From an uncultured Acetatifactor sp. (GTDB taxonomy: Bacteria > Bacillota > Clostridia > Lachnospirales > Lachnospiraceae): a stretch of 64,000 nt of DNA. The notes under the pieces were generated by a model. It did not search any database. It was given only the letters and a program-made list of their open reading frames with translations, and was not told the DNA's origin. The stretch lies in contig CAJUTJ010000106.1 in NCBI GenBank assembly GCA_910589655.1, forward strand, positions 4,610 to 68,609, read 5' to 3'. Positions within the stretch are counted from its first letter, which is position 1, and each line of letters begins with the position of its first letter. A program made the translations under genes and the position numbers. Of this stretch, positions 51,835 to 61,173 are shown piece by piece.

Positions 51835-53188
51835 AGAAACAAAACAGGGACCAAGATGCCGAATCTGTACCGGCTGCGGGTTATGTCCGGGAGTGGTGCG
51901 GGAATCCGCTGCCGGTAATCATCCGAAGGCGGTGCGGGAATCTGCCGTCAGTGGCAATCCGGACGGGATGTGGGAATCCGCTGCCGGTGATTACCCGAAG
52001 GCGGTGCGGGAATCCGTTGTCAGTGACAGTCCGAGCGGAATCCGCCGCAGCCTGCATGTGCTGACGGAGGATACTTTGGGGGGGAGCCATATTCCTCTTT
52101 CTTGCAGCGGGAAGAGGCTGGCGGTGGCGGATATCGGAACCACAACCATTGCCATGCTTCTCTATCATCCGGACGGAACCGTGGCGGACCGTTTTGCGGA
52201 AGTGAATCCCCAGACCGTGTACGGGGCGGATGTGTTGTCCAGAATCAAGGCGGCGCAGGAACCTTCCGCAGCGGCCGGAATGAGGGATTCGGTTCGGAAA
52301 ACACTGATAAAAGGTTTGAAAAGGTTTCGAAAACAATTGCCCGCAGGAGAAACGCTATATCTGGTGGCGGCGGCCAACACTACCATGACCTATCTGCTGA
52401 TGGGATGGGATACTGCCGAGCTGGGGAGAGCGCCTTTTCGGGCTTCTTGGCTTTCCGGCGGAGAGTTGGAGCTGGAGGGTGTTCCGTGTTTTGTGCTGCC
52501 GGGATTTTCCGCCTTTGTAGGAGGGGATATTTTGGCAGGCGGCTGCGCCTGCGGGATATTTCACAAGGAAGAGATAACGTTGCTTGTGGATCTGGGCACC
52601 AACGGGGAACTGCTGTTAGGTAACTGCCGCAGGCGCATTGCCTGTGCCACGGCGGCGGGCCCCGCTTTTGAAGGCGGTGTGAACCGGGGAATCTGGGGGG
52701 CGGACATGGTCAGGTTTCTGGCGGCTTTGCGCAAGGAAGGCATTCTGGATGAAACAGGGCTGCTGGCGGAACCCTATTTTGAAAAAGGTGTCCGCATCGG
52801 TAATGTCTGCGTCACGAAAGAAGCCGTGCGGAGCATTCAGCTGGCCAAGGCGGCTGTTGCGGCCGGAATCGAGATTCTTTTGGATAAATACGGCATTTCC
52901 TGTGATGCGGTGGACAGGGTCGTGTTGGCCGGCGGGTTCGGCTATTATTTAAATCCGGAAGATTCCGCGGAGATCGGCCTTCTGCCCCGTGCTCTTGCGG
53001 ACAAGGCGGTTTCGGGAGGCAATACGGCGCTGTCGGGAGCGTTGTATTCGGGCAGAGAGCTGCTCCTTTCGGATTGGGGCAGTGTCAAAGAAAAACTGGA
53101 AAAATACAGATGCGGTACAGAGGTCGTGAACCTTGCCGGGGAATCGAAATTTAATGAATTGTATATACAACGAATGGAACTTAAATAA
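51806..53188 (+). CDS. RACo-like ASKHA ATPase (DUF4445 type) with short Cys cluster
   Basis: About 460 residues. The C-terminal ~340 residues resemble reductive activators of corrinoid proteins (RACo/RamA C-terminal domain): VADIGTTTIAMLLY, VNPQTVYGADVLSRI, VAAANTTMTYLL, LLVDLGTNGELLLG and VVLAGGFGYYL. Family members usually carry an N-terminal 2Fe-2S domain. Here it is replaced by a compact C-x2-C-x2-C-x2-C motif (CRICTGCGLC, near residue 18) that could hold a 4Fe-4S cluster, followed by four 12-residue repeats. The start is uncertain: ATG 51806 has no binding site, whereas TTG 51827 has AAGGAG upstream. No corrinoid protein gene is adjacent. Confidence 0.75.
   Translation: MTRREISLYRETKQGPRCRICTGCGLCPGVVRESAAGNHPKAVRESAVSGNPDGMWESAAGDYPKAVRESVVSDSPSGIRRSLHVLTEDTLGGSHIPLSCSGKRLAVADIGTTTIAMLLYHPDGTVADRFAEVNPQTVYGADVLSRIKAAQEPSAAAGMRDSVRKTLIKGLKRFRKQLPAGETLYLVAAANTTMTYLLMGWDTAELGRAPFRASWLSGGELELEGVPCFVLPGFSAFVGGDILAGGCACGIFHKEEITLLVDLGTNGELLLGNCRRRIACATAAGPAFEGGVNRGIWGADMVRFLAALRKEGILDETGLLAEPYFEKGVRIGNVCVTKEAVRSIQLAKAAVAAGIEILLDKYGISCDAVDRVVLAGGFGYYLNPEDSAEIGLLPRALADKAVSGGNTALSGALYSGRELLLSDWGSVKEKLEKYRCGTEVVNLAGESKFNELYIQRMELK
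51896..52039 (+). repeat. 36-bp in-frame repeats (4 units) in the RACo-like gene
   Basis: Units at 51896, 51932, 51968 and 52004 encode blocks such as VRESAAGNHPKA. They separate the Cys cluster from the ATPase domain. Confidence 0.85.
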
Positions 53189-53316
53189 AATGTAAAAATA
53201 CAGATAATTCCACTAATAAAAAGTGGTTATTTTAGTATTCCCTATTTCAAATTTTGGCAAAGTAGTGTATAATTTATGAAAACAGACAATAAGATTAAGA
53301 CTTGGAGGAAAACAAT

Positions 53317-55566
53317 ATGGGCGAGAATACAGAGAACGTAAAAACGGGAAAAGCGCCTAAAGCGCCCAAACCGCCGAAAACACCCAAAAAACCCAAGGCT
53401 CCGAAGGCTCCGAAAGCACCGAAACAGCCAAAGGCAGCGAAAGCTCCAAAGGCGCCAAAAGCACCAAAAGCTCCGAAAGCAGCCAAAACATCTGCTTCGT
53501 CAAACAGCAAGTCCGGATTGATGCTTTTTAGTATCCGCAACAAGATTATTGTGTGTTTTCTTGTGCCGATTTTGTTTATGGTGGTGGTCGGTGTCTCCGC
53601 TTATCAGAAAGCAGCGGAAGGAATGAGCGAGAAATTTACGGATTCCACCACGCAGACCATCAATATGGCAATGGAATATGTGGATATGAGCTGCTCTTTC
53701 ATTGAGTCGGAAGGTATGAAGTATGCCTTTGACAAGGATTTGAGCAAATATTATATAGGTTTGTATAATGACGATCCTCTGTCCAAGATGAAGGTCATGG
53801 AAAATACGAGGATGGACATATTGGCTTCCCAGACATCCAATGCATTCATCAATAATATACATATTATTACAAAAGAAGGTATTAATTTATTCAGTACGTC
53901 TGTCTCCACAAGTGAGGAAGGTTTTTTCGAGGAATATATTACTTCCGTGCCCAATGAAGGAAGGAATATTCAAAGCTGGATAGACAGTCATGATCTTATG
54001 GATACCAAATTGTCTTTGAAGAATAAGGACTATATTTTGGCTTATGAGACCTTATCCCAATCCGGAAATGCCTGCATTGTCATTGATATCAAGACAAAGA
54101 CTATCCGGGAATTCCTTCAGACATTGGATATGGGGCATGGTAGTATTGTCGGTTTTGTAACCCAGAACGGCCGTGAAATTATATACGAAAATCTGGCAGA
54201 GGGCGAAGAAAGTAAATTTGAGGACGGAGAAGCCATATTCTTCGGACAGGAATTCTTTCCGGCGGCGGATGCACAGGCAAAAGAAAACCAATTCGGTTCT
54301 CAGGAGGTAAGCTTTAGAGGGCAGCCGTATCTGTTTATATACTCCACCAGCGCAAAAATCGGAGCTACCGTCTGTACATTGGTTCCCATGGATATTATTA
54401 CCGGTCAGGCTGAGGCAATTAAATCATTGACCTTTATGCTGGTGGTATTAGCCAGTATTGTTGTGGTAATTATCGGGCTGCTGATTGTATCGGGTATTCA
54501 GAAGAACATGCGGCGGATTTCCAAGAGCTTTGGCGTGGTTGCCCAAGGCGACCTGACAGTCAGGGTAGATGCCAGAGGACGGGACGAGTTCCAGAAGCTG
54601 GCAGGATCGGCCAATAATATGATCAGAAATACGAAGAGTCTGGTTCATAAAGTTACCGATGCTACGGGACAGCTGGAAGGATCGGCAAAAGATGTGGAAC
54701 AGGTATCCGGTGTTATCAACGATTACTCCGCAAGCATCACAAAGGCCGTGAACGAGATCAGCGAGACCATGACACAACAGACTTCCCATGTGGAGGAATG
54801 TGTTGCCAAATCAAATATTCTGGCAGAAGAGCTTCAGGAAGTAAGCCATACGGTTGAAAAGGTGGGTAAGCTGGTGGACGAGACGGAGCAGATGATCGAA
54901 CAAGGTGTCAGCATCATCAGTCTGCTCGGTGACAGGGCAAAGCAGACCACCGACATTACCGCCACGGTTGGACAGAATATAGAGTCTCTCCGTCAGGAGA
55001 CAGAGATCATTAACAGTTTTGTCAGTACCATTTCCGACATTTCGGAGCAGACTAATCTGTTGTCCTTGAATGCGTCCATTGAAGCGGCGAGAGCGGGAGA
55101 TGCAGGAAGAGGATTTGCAGTGGTTGCGGAAGAAATCCGTAAGCTGGCAGATGATGCTGCTAAGGCGGCGGGAGAGATCCGCAATAACGTAAGCCATATT
55201 ACGGCCCAGACAAATCAGAGCGTACAGAGCGCCCATGATGCCGGTGCCATGGTTGCATCCCAGTCGGAAGCCGTGGAGCAGGTGGTAGGGGTGTTCCGGG
55301 ATATGGAACTGCGCATGAAGAAGCTGGTGGAAGGCTTAAATGCCATCGTGGAATGTACGGATCGCGCAGACGAGGAGAAATCCTACACGGTAGCAGCTAT
55401 CAGCCAGATTTCTATCAGCATTGAAGAGACTGCCAACAATGTTATGACGGTCAGGGATTCCGTAGAGAAACTGATGGAAAATGTAGAGGGGTTGACGGAG
55501 ACGGCAGATTCCCTCGGCAAAAATATGCAGGAGTTGAAAACGGAAATTTCCGTATTTAAAATCTAA
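53317..55566 (+). CDS. Methyl-accepting chemotaxis protein with Lys/Pro/Ala-repeat tail
   Basis: A 749-residue chemoreceptor. An unusual cytoplasmic N terminus of about 60 residues is built from KAPK-type repeats. Membrane segment 1 (about 77-98), an extracytoplasmic sensing domain (about 100-365, Cache-like), segment 2 (about 370-395), a HAMP region and the signalling domain follow. The hairpin-tip block is close to EQTNLLSLNASIEAARAG. GGAGG precedes ATG 53317. The stop codon overlaps the next start (TAATG), so it is translationally coupled to an ABC exporter. Ligand unknown; the coupling suggests sensing something related to the exporter. Confidence 0.9.
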   Translation: MGENTENVKTGKAPKAPKPPKTPKKPKAPKAPKAPKQPKAAKAPKAPKAPKAPKAAKTSASSNSKSGLMLFSIRNKIIVCFLVPILFMVVVGVSAYQKAAEGMSEKFTDSTTQTINMAMEYVDMSCSFIESEGMKYAFDKDLSKYYIGLYNDDPLSKMKVMENTRMDILASQTSNAFINNIHIITKEGINLFSTSVSTSEEGFFEEYITSVPNEGRNIQSWIDSHDLMDTKLSLKNKDYILAYETLSQSGNACIVIDIKTKTIREFLQTLDMGHGSIVGFVTQNGREIIYENLAEGEESKFEDGEAIFFGQEFFPAADAQAKENQFGSQEVSFRGQPYLFIYSTSAKIGATVCTLVPMDIITGQAEAIKSLTFMLVVLASIVVVIIGLLIVSGIQKNMRRISKSFGVVAQGDLTVRVDARGRDEFQKLAGSANNMIRNTKSLVHKVTDATGQLEGSAKDVEQVSGVINDYSASITKAVNEISETMTQQTSHVEECVAKSNILAEELQEVSHTVEKVGKLVDETEQMIEQGVSIISLLGDRAKQTTDITATVGQNIESLRQETEIINSFVSTISDISEQTNLLSLNASIEAARAGDAGRGFAVVAEEIRKLADDAAKAAGEIRNNVSHITAQTNQSVQSAHDAGAMVASQSEAVEQVVGVFRDMELRMKKLVEGLNAIVECTDRADEEKSYTVAAISQISISIEETANNVMTVRDSVEKLMENVEGLTETADSLGKNMQELKTEISVFKI

Positions 55567-57314
55567 TGAAACAAATCATTTTAAAGTATTTGAAACCCTA
55601 CTTCCCACGAATGGGGGTGGGGTTTCTCATCAAATTTATCGGAACGATTATGGATTTATGTATTCCATACATACTGGCGCATATTATTGATACCGTTATC
55701 CTGACGAAGAATAAAGGGCTGATATTCGGGTGGGGAGCCTTAATGATTGTGTGTTCCCTGCTGGCGGTGTCCTTTAATATTATTGCAAACCGGATGGCAT
55801 CCAGAGTCTCCGGTGACGCGACGGAAAATATACGGCATGACTTATTCTCAAAGACGATGCGGCTTTCCAATGCGCAGACGGATTTCTATACAAAACCTTC
55901 TCTGATATCCAGAATGACTTCGGACACTTATAACCTTCATCAAATGCTGGGGCGGATCCAGCGTTTGGGAGTTCGTGCGCCGATTTTGCTGGTGGGGGGA
56001 CTCTGCGTAACCTTTACATTGGACTATGCCATGGCCTGTGTGTTGCTTGCGGTTCTGCCGCTGCTGGGATTTATCACGGTGTATGTATCCAGAAGGAGTA
56101 TTCCCATGTTCGGCGGGCTTCAGGAGGCGAACGATCGTTTTGTCAGAATGGTTAGAGAGGATATTGCGGGTATCCGCGTGATTAAAGCCCTGTCCAAAAC
56201 AGATTACGAGACGGAGAAGTTCCGCTCTATCAACAGAGAAGTGGTGGAGAGAGAGCGGAAGAACGGTATGGTTATGTCTATCATTAATCCGTCCATGAAC
56301 ATTCTGCTGAATCTGGGTTTGGTAGGAGTCATTTTGGTGGGGGCGTACCGTGTTAATGCCGGAACTTCAGAGGTGGGCAAGATACTTGCTTTTACCACTT
56401 ATTTTACGATTATCTTGAATGCTATGATGTCCATCTCAAAAATGTTTACCATTTTATCCAAGGCAATCGCTTCAGGCAATCGAATCTGGTATGTACTGGA
56501 GGGGGAAGACGACATGCGTGTTATGGAGATCTATGGGGAGGCAATGGGGGACGAAGGAAGCCGGGGAGATTCTGCGGAAGCGGAAGATTGCGAGATTTGC
56601 TTTGACCATGTTACCTTTTCTTACTTAAAAAAGGGAGAGGCCAATGTAAAGGATTTATCCTTCCGGATTAAAAAGGGAGAGACTCTTGGGATTATCGGCG
56701 AGATCGGATCCGGTAAATCTACTATTATTAATTTGATGATGAGAATGTATGACGCCGATCAGGGGCGTATTCTTATCGCGGGAAAGGATGTCCGCAGTTA
56801 CGAACCTTCGGAACTGAAACAGAAATTCGGCGTGGTATTCCAGAACGATACGATTTTCGAGGATACCATAGCGGAAAATGTAACTTTGGGCAGAAAGATC
56901 AGCAGCAAACAGCTTCAGGATGCGTTGTTTTATGCCAGAGCCAGTGAATTTGTGAAGAATCGGGACGACAAAGAGGGGGAGGCGTTGAACATAAAGGGCG
57001 CCAACCTAAGCGGCGGACAGAAACAGCGTGTGCTGATTGCGAGAGCCTTGGCGGCAAGACCGGAGATCTTGATTTTAGACGATTCCTCCAGCGCATTGGA
57101 TTATCGTACCGATGCAGAGATGCGGAAAGGGATCCGGGAGCATTTTCAGGATACGACATTGGTGATAGTAGCGCAGAGAGTCAGTTCCATACGGAATGCG
57201 GATCATATACTTGTTTTGGAGGACGGTGTTCCCATCGGATACGGCACTCATGAGGAATTGATGGAAGGTTGTGATGTCTACAGTGAGATCAGCAGATCCC
57301 AGATGGGGGCATGA
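55566..57314 (+). CDS. ABC exporter half-transporter, degenerate-site subunit
   Basis: A 582-residue type IV ABC exporter half: six membrane segments (to ~320), then the ATPase. Walker A is GEIGSGKST and the signature LSGGQ is canonical (481-485). Walker B ends Asp505-Asp506 (ILILDDSSS), so the catalytic Glu is Asp. The subunit encoded at 57562 has the reverse pattern. Together they form one complete and one degenerate ATP site, as in BmrCD or TM287/288. The gene starts inside the stop codon of the chemoreceptor gene. Substrate unknown. Confidence 0.93.
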   Translation: MKQIILKYLKPYFPRMGVGFLIKFIGTIMDLCIPYILAHIIDTVILTKNKGLIFGWGALMIVCSLLAVSFNIIANRMASRVSGDATENIRHDLFSKTMRLSNAQTDFYTKPSLISRMTSDTYNLHQMLGRIQRLGVRAPILLVGGLCVTFTLDYAMACVLLAVLPLLGFITVYVSRRSIPMFGGLQEANDRFVRMVREDIAGIRVIKALSKTDYETEKFRSINREVVERERKNGMVMSIINPSMNILLNLGLVGVILVGAYRVNAGTSEVGKILAFTTYFTIILNAMMSISKMFTILSKAIASGNRIWYVLEGEDDMRVMEIYGEAMGDEGSRGDSAEAEDCEICFDHVTFSYLKKGEANVKDLSFRIKKGETLGIIGEIGSGKSTIINLMMRMYDADQGRILIAGKDVRSYEPSELKQKFGVVFQNDTIFEDTIAENVTLGRKISSKQLQDALFYARASEFVKNRDDKEGEALNIKGANLSGGQKQRVLIARALAARPEILILDDSSSALDYRTDAEMRKGIREHFQDTTLVIVAQRVSSIRNADHILVLEDGVPIGYGTHEELMEGCDVYSEISRSQMGA

Positions 57315-57472
57315 TACAAGATTTATTTTGCAAATGATGCTGCTGCGGCATTTTTGATTCCAGCGGGCAATGAGCCAAGCGGCTGTGTATGTATGGACAT
57401 AAAGCATTGTGCCATGGCTTGGCGAATGACACGGGGGTTGGCACATCCCCTTATAATGCACACAAGGAGTAT

Positions 57473-57520
57473 AAGTTTGGAAGTAAACTTCCAAATATTG
57501 ATTGGTATGTGCGCAAGAGG
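57473..57520 (+). repeat. 48-bp fragment of the 63180-63745 pseudogene family
   Basis: 47 of 48 bases match, in inverted orientation, the pseudogene segment at 63689-63736 that codes KFGSKLPNIDWYVRKR. It sits in the 247-base gap between the two exporter genes; the rest of that gap shows no gene. Confidence 0.85.
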
Positions 57521-57561
57521 ATGTGTAAACACCCCTCTTTAAGCGCATTAGGAGTATAGAT

Positions 57562-59316
57562 ATGAATACGGAGAAAAAGCGGTATTCCAAGCGGACGATT
57601 CTGAGGCTTGGACAATATATGTGGCAGTATAAATGGCTGTTGGCGCTGGCAATGATTTGTACTTTGGGAAGCAATTTGTTTTCTCTTATCGGCCCTAAGC
57701 TCACCGGACTTAGTATCGGGGCGATAGAGAGCGGAAGGGGCGCAGTGGATTTTGAAAAAGTCTTCTACTATGCGGGCTGGATGGCGCTGTTCTATGTAGT
57801 GTCTGCGCTTATGTCCTACGGCCTGCATGTGCTCATGCTGACAATCAGCCGCAAGGTGGTTTACCGTATGCGGCAGGATGTGTTCGAAAAGCTGATGACG
57901 CTGCCGGTGGGATATTTCGATGTGCATCAGACCGGTGATATTATCAGCCGCATTTCCTATGATATCGACACGGTTAACGCATCCCTGTCTAATGATCTAG
58001 TGCAGCTTTTGACCACGGTGATCACGGTCACCGGAGCGCTCTTGATGATGCTGTCGATTTCACCCAAGCTGGTGCTGGTATTTGCTTTTACAGTGCCTCT
58101 TTCCGTGCTGATCACAAAGTATATCACCGGTAAGACCAGACCACTGTTCCGCCAGCGTTCCGCAAAGCTGGGAGAATTGAACGGCTTTGTGGAAGAGATG
58201 ATTTCGGGACAGAAGACACTGAAAGCATATAACAGGGAGGAATATACGCAAGGGAAATTCGACAAGAAGAATAAGACGGCGGTGGAAGCGTATTACAGAG
58301 CCGAGTATTACGGAAGTGTGGTGGGGCCTTGTGTAAATTTTATCAATAATTTGTCCCTGTCTCTGATCAGTGTATTCGGTGCTCTGCTGTATCTGGCCGG
58401 AAGCATGAGAATCGGAGATATCTCTTCATTTGTATTGTATTCCAGAAAATTTTCCGGGCCTATTAACGAGGCGGCCAATATTTTCAGCGAGCTTCAGTCG
58501 GCTTTGGCCGCGGCAGAGCGGGTATTCCGGCTGATTGAGGAGGCTTCGGAACCTGCGGATGCAGAGAATGCCATTGTTTTGGAGGGCGCTCGGGGAGAGG
58601 TGGAGCTTCAGTCCGTGAATTTCGGATATCTGCCCGGCAAGACCATCATACATGACCTCAGCTTCCGGGCACAGCCGGGGAAGCTGATAGCGATAGTGGG
58701 ACCTACGGGAGCCGGGAAAACCACTTTGATTAATCTGCTGATGCGGTTTTATGACCCTGACAGCGGTACGATTACGGTGGACGGAAAGCCCAACGCTATG
58801 ATGACCAGAAGCAGTCTGCGGAAAGCCTATGCCATGGTGCTTCAAGATACTTGGCTTTTCTACGGAAGCATCTATGAAAATCTGGCCTACGGTAAGGAGG
58901 GAGCAACCAGAGAGGATGTGGAAGCGGCGGCAAGGGCGGCTCATATTCATTCCTTTATCAAGCGGCTTCCGGAGGGATACGACACCATTCTGACGGACGA
59001 GGGCACGAATATCTCCAAAGGACAGAAACAGCTTTTGACCATAGCAAGGGCAATGCTTCTGGATTCCAAAATGCTGATATTGGACGAAGCTACTTCCAAT
59101 GTGGATACCCGCACGGAACGTCAGATTCAGAAAGCTATGCTGAAACTGATGGAGGGAAAAACTTGTTTTGTGATTGCCCACAGGCTGTCTACCATTGAAA
59201 ATGCAGATTTGATTTTAGTGGTCAACGACGGCGAGGTAGTGGAGCAAGGGACACATGGGGAATTGATGGAGCGGCAAGGTGTGTATAGGCGCCTTTATAA
59301 CGCACAGTTTGAGTAG
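57562..59316 (+). CDS. ABC exporter half-transporter, catalytic-site subunit
   Basis: A 584-residue partner of the preceding exporter half. It has six membrane segments, Walker A GPTGAGKTT and Walker B MLILDEATS with the catalytic Glu509. Its ABC signature is altered to ISKGQ (484-488). Pairing with the LSGGQ of the first subunit restores one complete ATP site. AGGAG lies before ATG 57562. The 247-base gap from the first subunit contains a foreign-looking 48-bp fragment, so the pair was probably once tighter. Drug, peptide or lipid export are all possible. Confidence 0.93.
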   Translation: MNTEKKRYSKRTILRLGQYMWQYKWLLALAMICTLGSNLFSLIGPKLTGLSIGAIESGRGAVDFEKVFYYAGWMALFYVVSALMSYGLHVLMLTISRKVVYRMRQDVFEKLMTLPVGYFDVHQTGDIISRISYDIDTVNASLSNDLVQLLTTVITVTGALLMMLSISPKLVLVFAFTVPLSVLITKYITGKTRPLFRQRSAKLGELNGFVEEMISGQKTLKAYNREEYTQGKFDKKNKTAVEAYYRAEYYGSVVGPCVNFINNLSLSLISVFGALLYLAGSMRIGDISSFVLYSRKFSGPINEAANIFSELQSALAAAERVFRLIEEASEPADAENAIVLEGARGEVELQSVNFGYLPGKTIIHDLSFRAQPGKLIAIVGPTGAGKTTLINLLMRFYDPDSGTITVDGKPNAMMTRSSLRKAYAMVLQDTWLFYGSIYENLAYGKEGATREDVEAAARAAHIHSFIKRLPEGYDTILTDEGTNISKGQKQLLTIARAMLLDSKMLILDEATSNVDTRTERQIQKAMLKLMEGKTCFVIAHRLSTIENADLILVVNDGEVVEQGTHGELMERQGVYRRLYNAQFE

Positions 59317-59470
59317 AATTGGGCGGAAAAGTTAAAAGCTCCGTTCAGACGGGATCCTGCAGAGTATCCAAACATGAGAATGAATTCTGCTTTCGGAAGG
59401 CATCTTCAATCATAGAATGCATGATTTTTGTTCCGGTACATATACTTTATTAAAAGAGCATGGAATCGGG

Positions 59471-60307
59471 ATGAGTATGAAAAAATTTTTAACAGCAATC
59501 CTACTGTTTGACTTAATGGCGGGACTGCTGTTTTTAGGTTTATGGGAGCGGGAAAGCTCGGCAGTAACAGCATGGGGCAATAACAGCGGTATATCGGAGG
59601 AAGAGGGAGAACGAGGAACAGAAGAGCGGGAGGCGGAAGCGTCAGGGAGAGAAGAGCAAGGGTCAAAAGTACAAGAAGCGGAAGTGCAGTGGGACGGAAT
59701 GGAAACGCTGAATAACGTCATAACAGGACGGGGCGGCGAAGCGGCGGAAGAGGTACGAAAAATTGCGATAACCTTTGACGATGGCCCCCACCCATATTAT
59801 ACGGAACAGCTTCTGGACGGTTTGAAGGAAAGGGGAGTCCACGCTACGTTTTTTGTCACGGGGGAACATGCAGAACTTCATCCCGATATCATCAGGCGTA
59901 TGCAGGAAGAGGGGCACCTAATCGGAAATCATACCTACAGCCATATCCAGCTGACGAAGCAGAACAGAGAAACATTTAAAGAAGAACTGATACATACCAA
60001 CGAAATTCTGGAGGAGATCATCGGTGAAGAGGTGGTATATGTGCGCCCGCCCTATGGAAGCTGGGATAAGTCCTTTGAAAAGGAGCTGAATATGTTCCCC
60101 GTGCTTTGGAACGTAGACCCTCTGGACTGGAGCTCCTGCAATGTGTCCTGCATTGTGGAGAAGATTGTTAATAAGACGGGGGAGAATGACATAATTTTGA
60201 TGCATGATTACTACGATACCTCAGTGACGGCGGCACTGGAGGCTATTGATAAGCTGATGGAGGAGGGCTATACTTTTGTGACGGTGGAGGAAATATTGTT
60301 TGACTGA
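59471..60307 (+). CDS. Polysaccharide deacetylase (NodB domain, CE4)
   Basis: A protein of about 278 residues that removes acetyl groups from a wall polysaccharide or peptidoglycan outside the cell. A signal-anchor (about 5-25) and an acidic Glu-rich linker lead to the CE4 domain. All usual motifs are present: TFDDGPHP (Asp103, Asp104), the metal ligands His154 and His158 in HTYSH, RPPYGSWD, LWNVDPLDW and the His of ILMHDYYD. ATGs at 59417, 59471 and 59477 are possible; GGGATGAG sits just before 59477. The gene stands alone after the exporter. Confidence 0.9.
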   Translation: MSMKKFLTAILLFDLMAGLLFLGLWERESSAVTAWGNNSGISEEEGERGTEEREAEASGREEQGSKVQEAEVQWDGMETLNNVITGRGGEAAEEVRKIAITFDDGPHPYYTEQLLDGLKERGVHATFFVTGEHAELHPDIIRRMQEEGHLIGNHTYSHIQLTKQNRETFKEELIHTNEILEEIIGEEVVYVRPPYGSWDKSFEKELNMFPVLWNVDPLDWSSCNVSCIVEKIVNKTGENDIILMHDYYDTSVTAALEAIDKLMEEGYTFVTVEEILFD

Positions 60308-60666
60308 TGACGACGTAAAGCGCTTTCCTTGCACAAAAACCGGGATTGCTGCGCGCTGAAATAAGGCGCCTGTCTGCGCCACGGTGAAACAGAAAATTGC
60401 CATAAGGAAACACGTTAAAAACCGGAAGGAAGATATAATGCGGCGGTTCAAGAAGATAATTGTTGATAAGGTAGAATACAAATGGCTTTTTCGATTAGTA
60501 TTGCAGAAGAAATGCGGAAGAAATACAGAAGAAATACGGAAGAAATACAGAAGAAATTTCCAAGCTGAATATAAATGGGGATACCAACATTTTGATGGAA
60601 TAAAAATTATGCAAAAAATAGGTTGCGAAATACTTAAATGACACTGTAAAGGAGCCGGCTAAAAGC
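60308..60666. other. Gap without a credible gene
   Basis: An 85-codon open frame is present, but its middle is an 11-bp tandem repeat (around 60512-60556, AAGAAATACRG units). That period does not fit coding. A GGCGC/GCGCC hairpin lies near 60365. Confidence 0.5.
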
Positions 60667-61026
60667 CTATGACACCGTTGCGCCAAAAGGCATGAGAGCC
60701 AGCTTTGCCAGCTTGAACTGCTGCAGTCCGAAAGGAATGCCTATAATGGTAATGCAGAGGGCCGCTCCGATAGCAAGATGCTCTATTGCCAAAGGCAGTC
60801 CGGAAATGATCAGCCAGAGGACATTTAGAATCAGAGATCCTGCCCCGCCGCCGTAAGTAACTTCTTTTCCGAAAGGAAAGAAGCTTAAACCTGCCATTTT
60901 AAAGCATTGTGTGCCCACAGGAATTCCGATGATGGTAATGCACCAAATCACACCTGCCAGACACCAGCTGAGCCCGCTGACAAAACCGCCGAAAATAAAC
61001 CATAAAAAATTTCCCAAACACCCCAT
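60667..61026 (-). CDS. YccF-family membrane protein
   Basis: A 119-residue membrane protein with the duplicated YccF motif: ITIIGIPVGTQCFKMAGLSFFPFGKEV, then ITIIGIPFGLQQFKLAKLALMPFG. Four hydrophobic segments are visible. The family is widespread and its function is not established. AAGGAG precedes the ATG at 61024-61026. It runs opposite to the deacetylase. Confidence 0.92.
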   Translation of the reverse strand: MGCLGNFLWFIFGGFVSGLSWCLAGVIWCITIIGIPVGTQCFKMAGLSFFPFGKEVTYGGGAGSLILNVLWLIISGLPLAIEHLAIGAALCITIIGIPFGLQQFKLAKLALMPFGATVS

Positions 61027-61173
61027 TTTTTTCTCCTTTTGCCATATAAATATACTCTTTTTTTAGAAAAGTGTCCCTAACATATAAATTTTAGAACATC
61101 GTGTATATTGTTATACATCATTACAGAATCTGATCATCTTAACTCCATTATAAGCTTAAAATCGTTCATTCGA

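Noticed and set aside
60384..60641. 85-codon open frame on the plus strand
   Set aside because: Its centre is an 11-bp tandem repeat, which would not keep a reading frame, and no family resemblance was seen.
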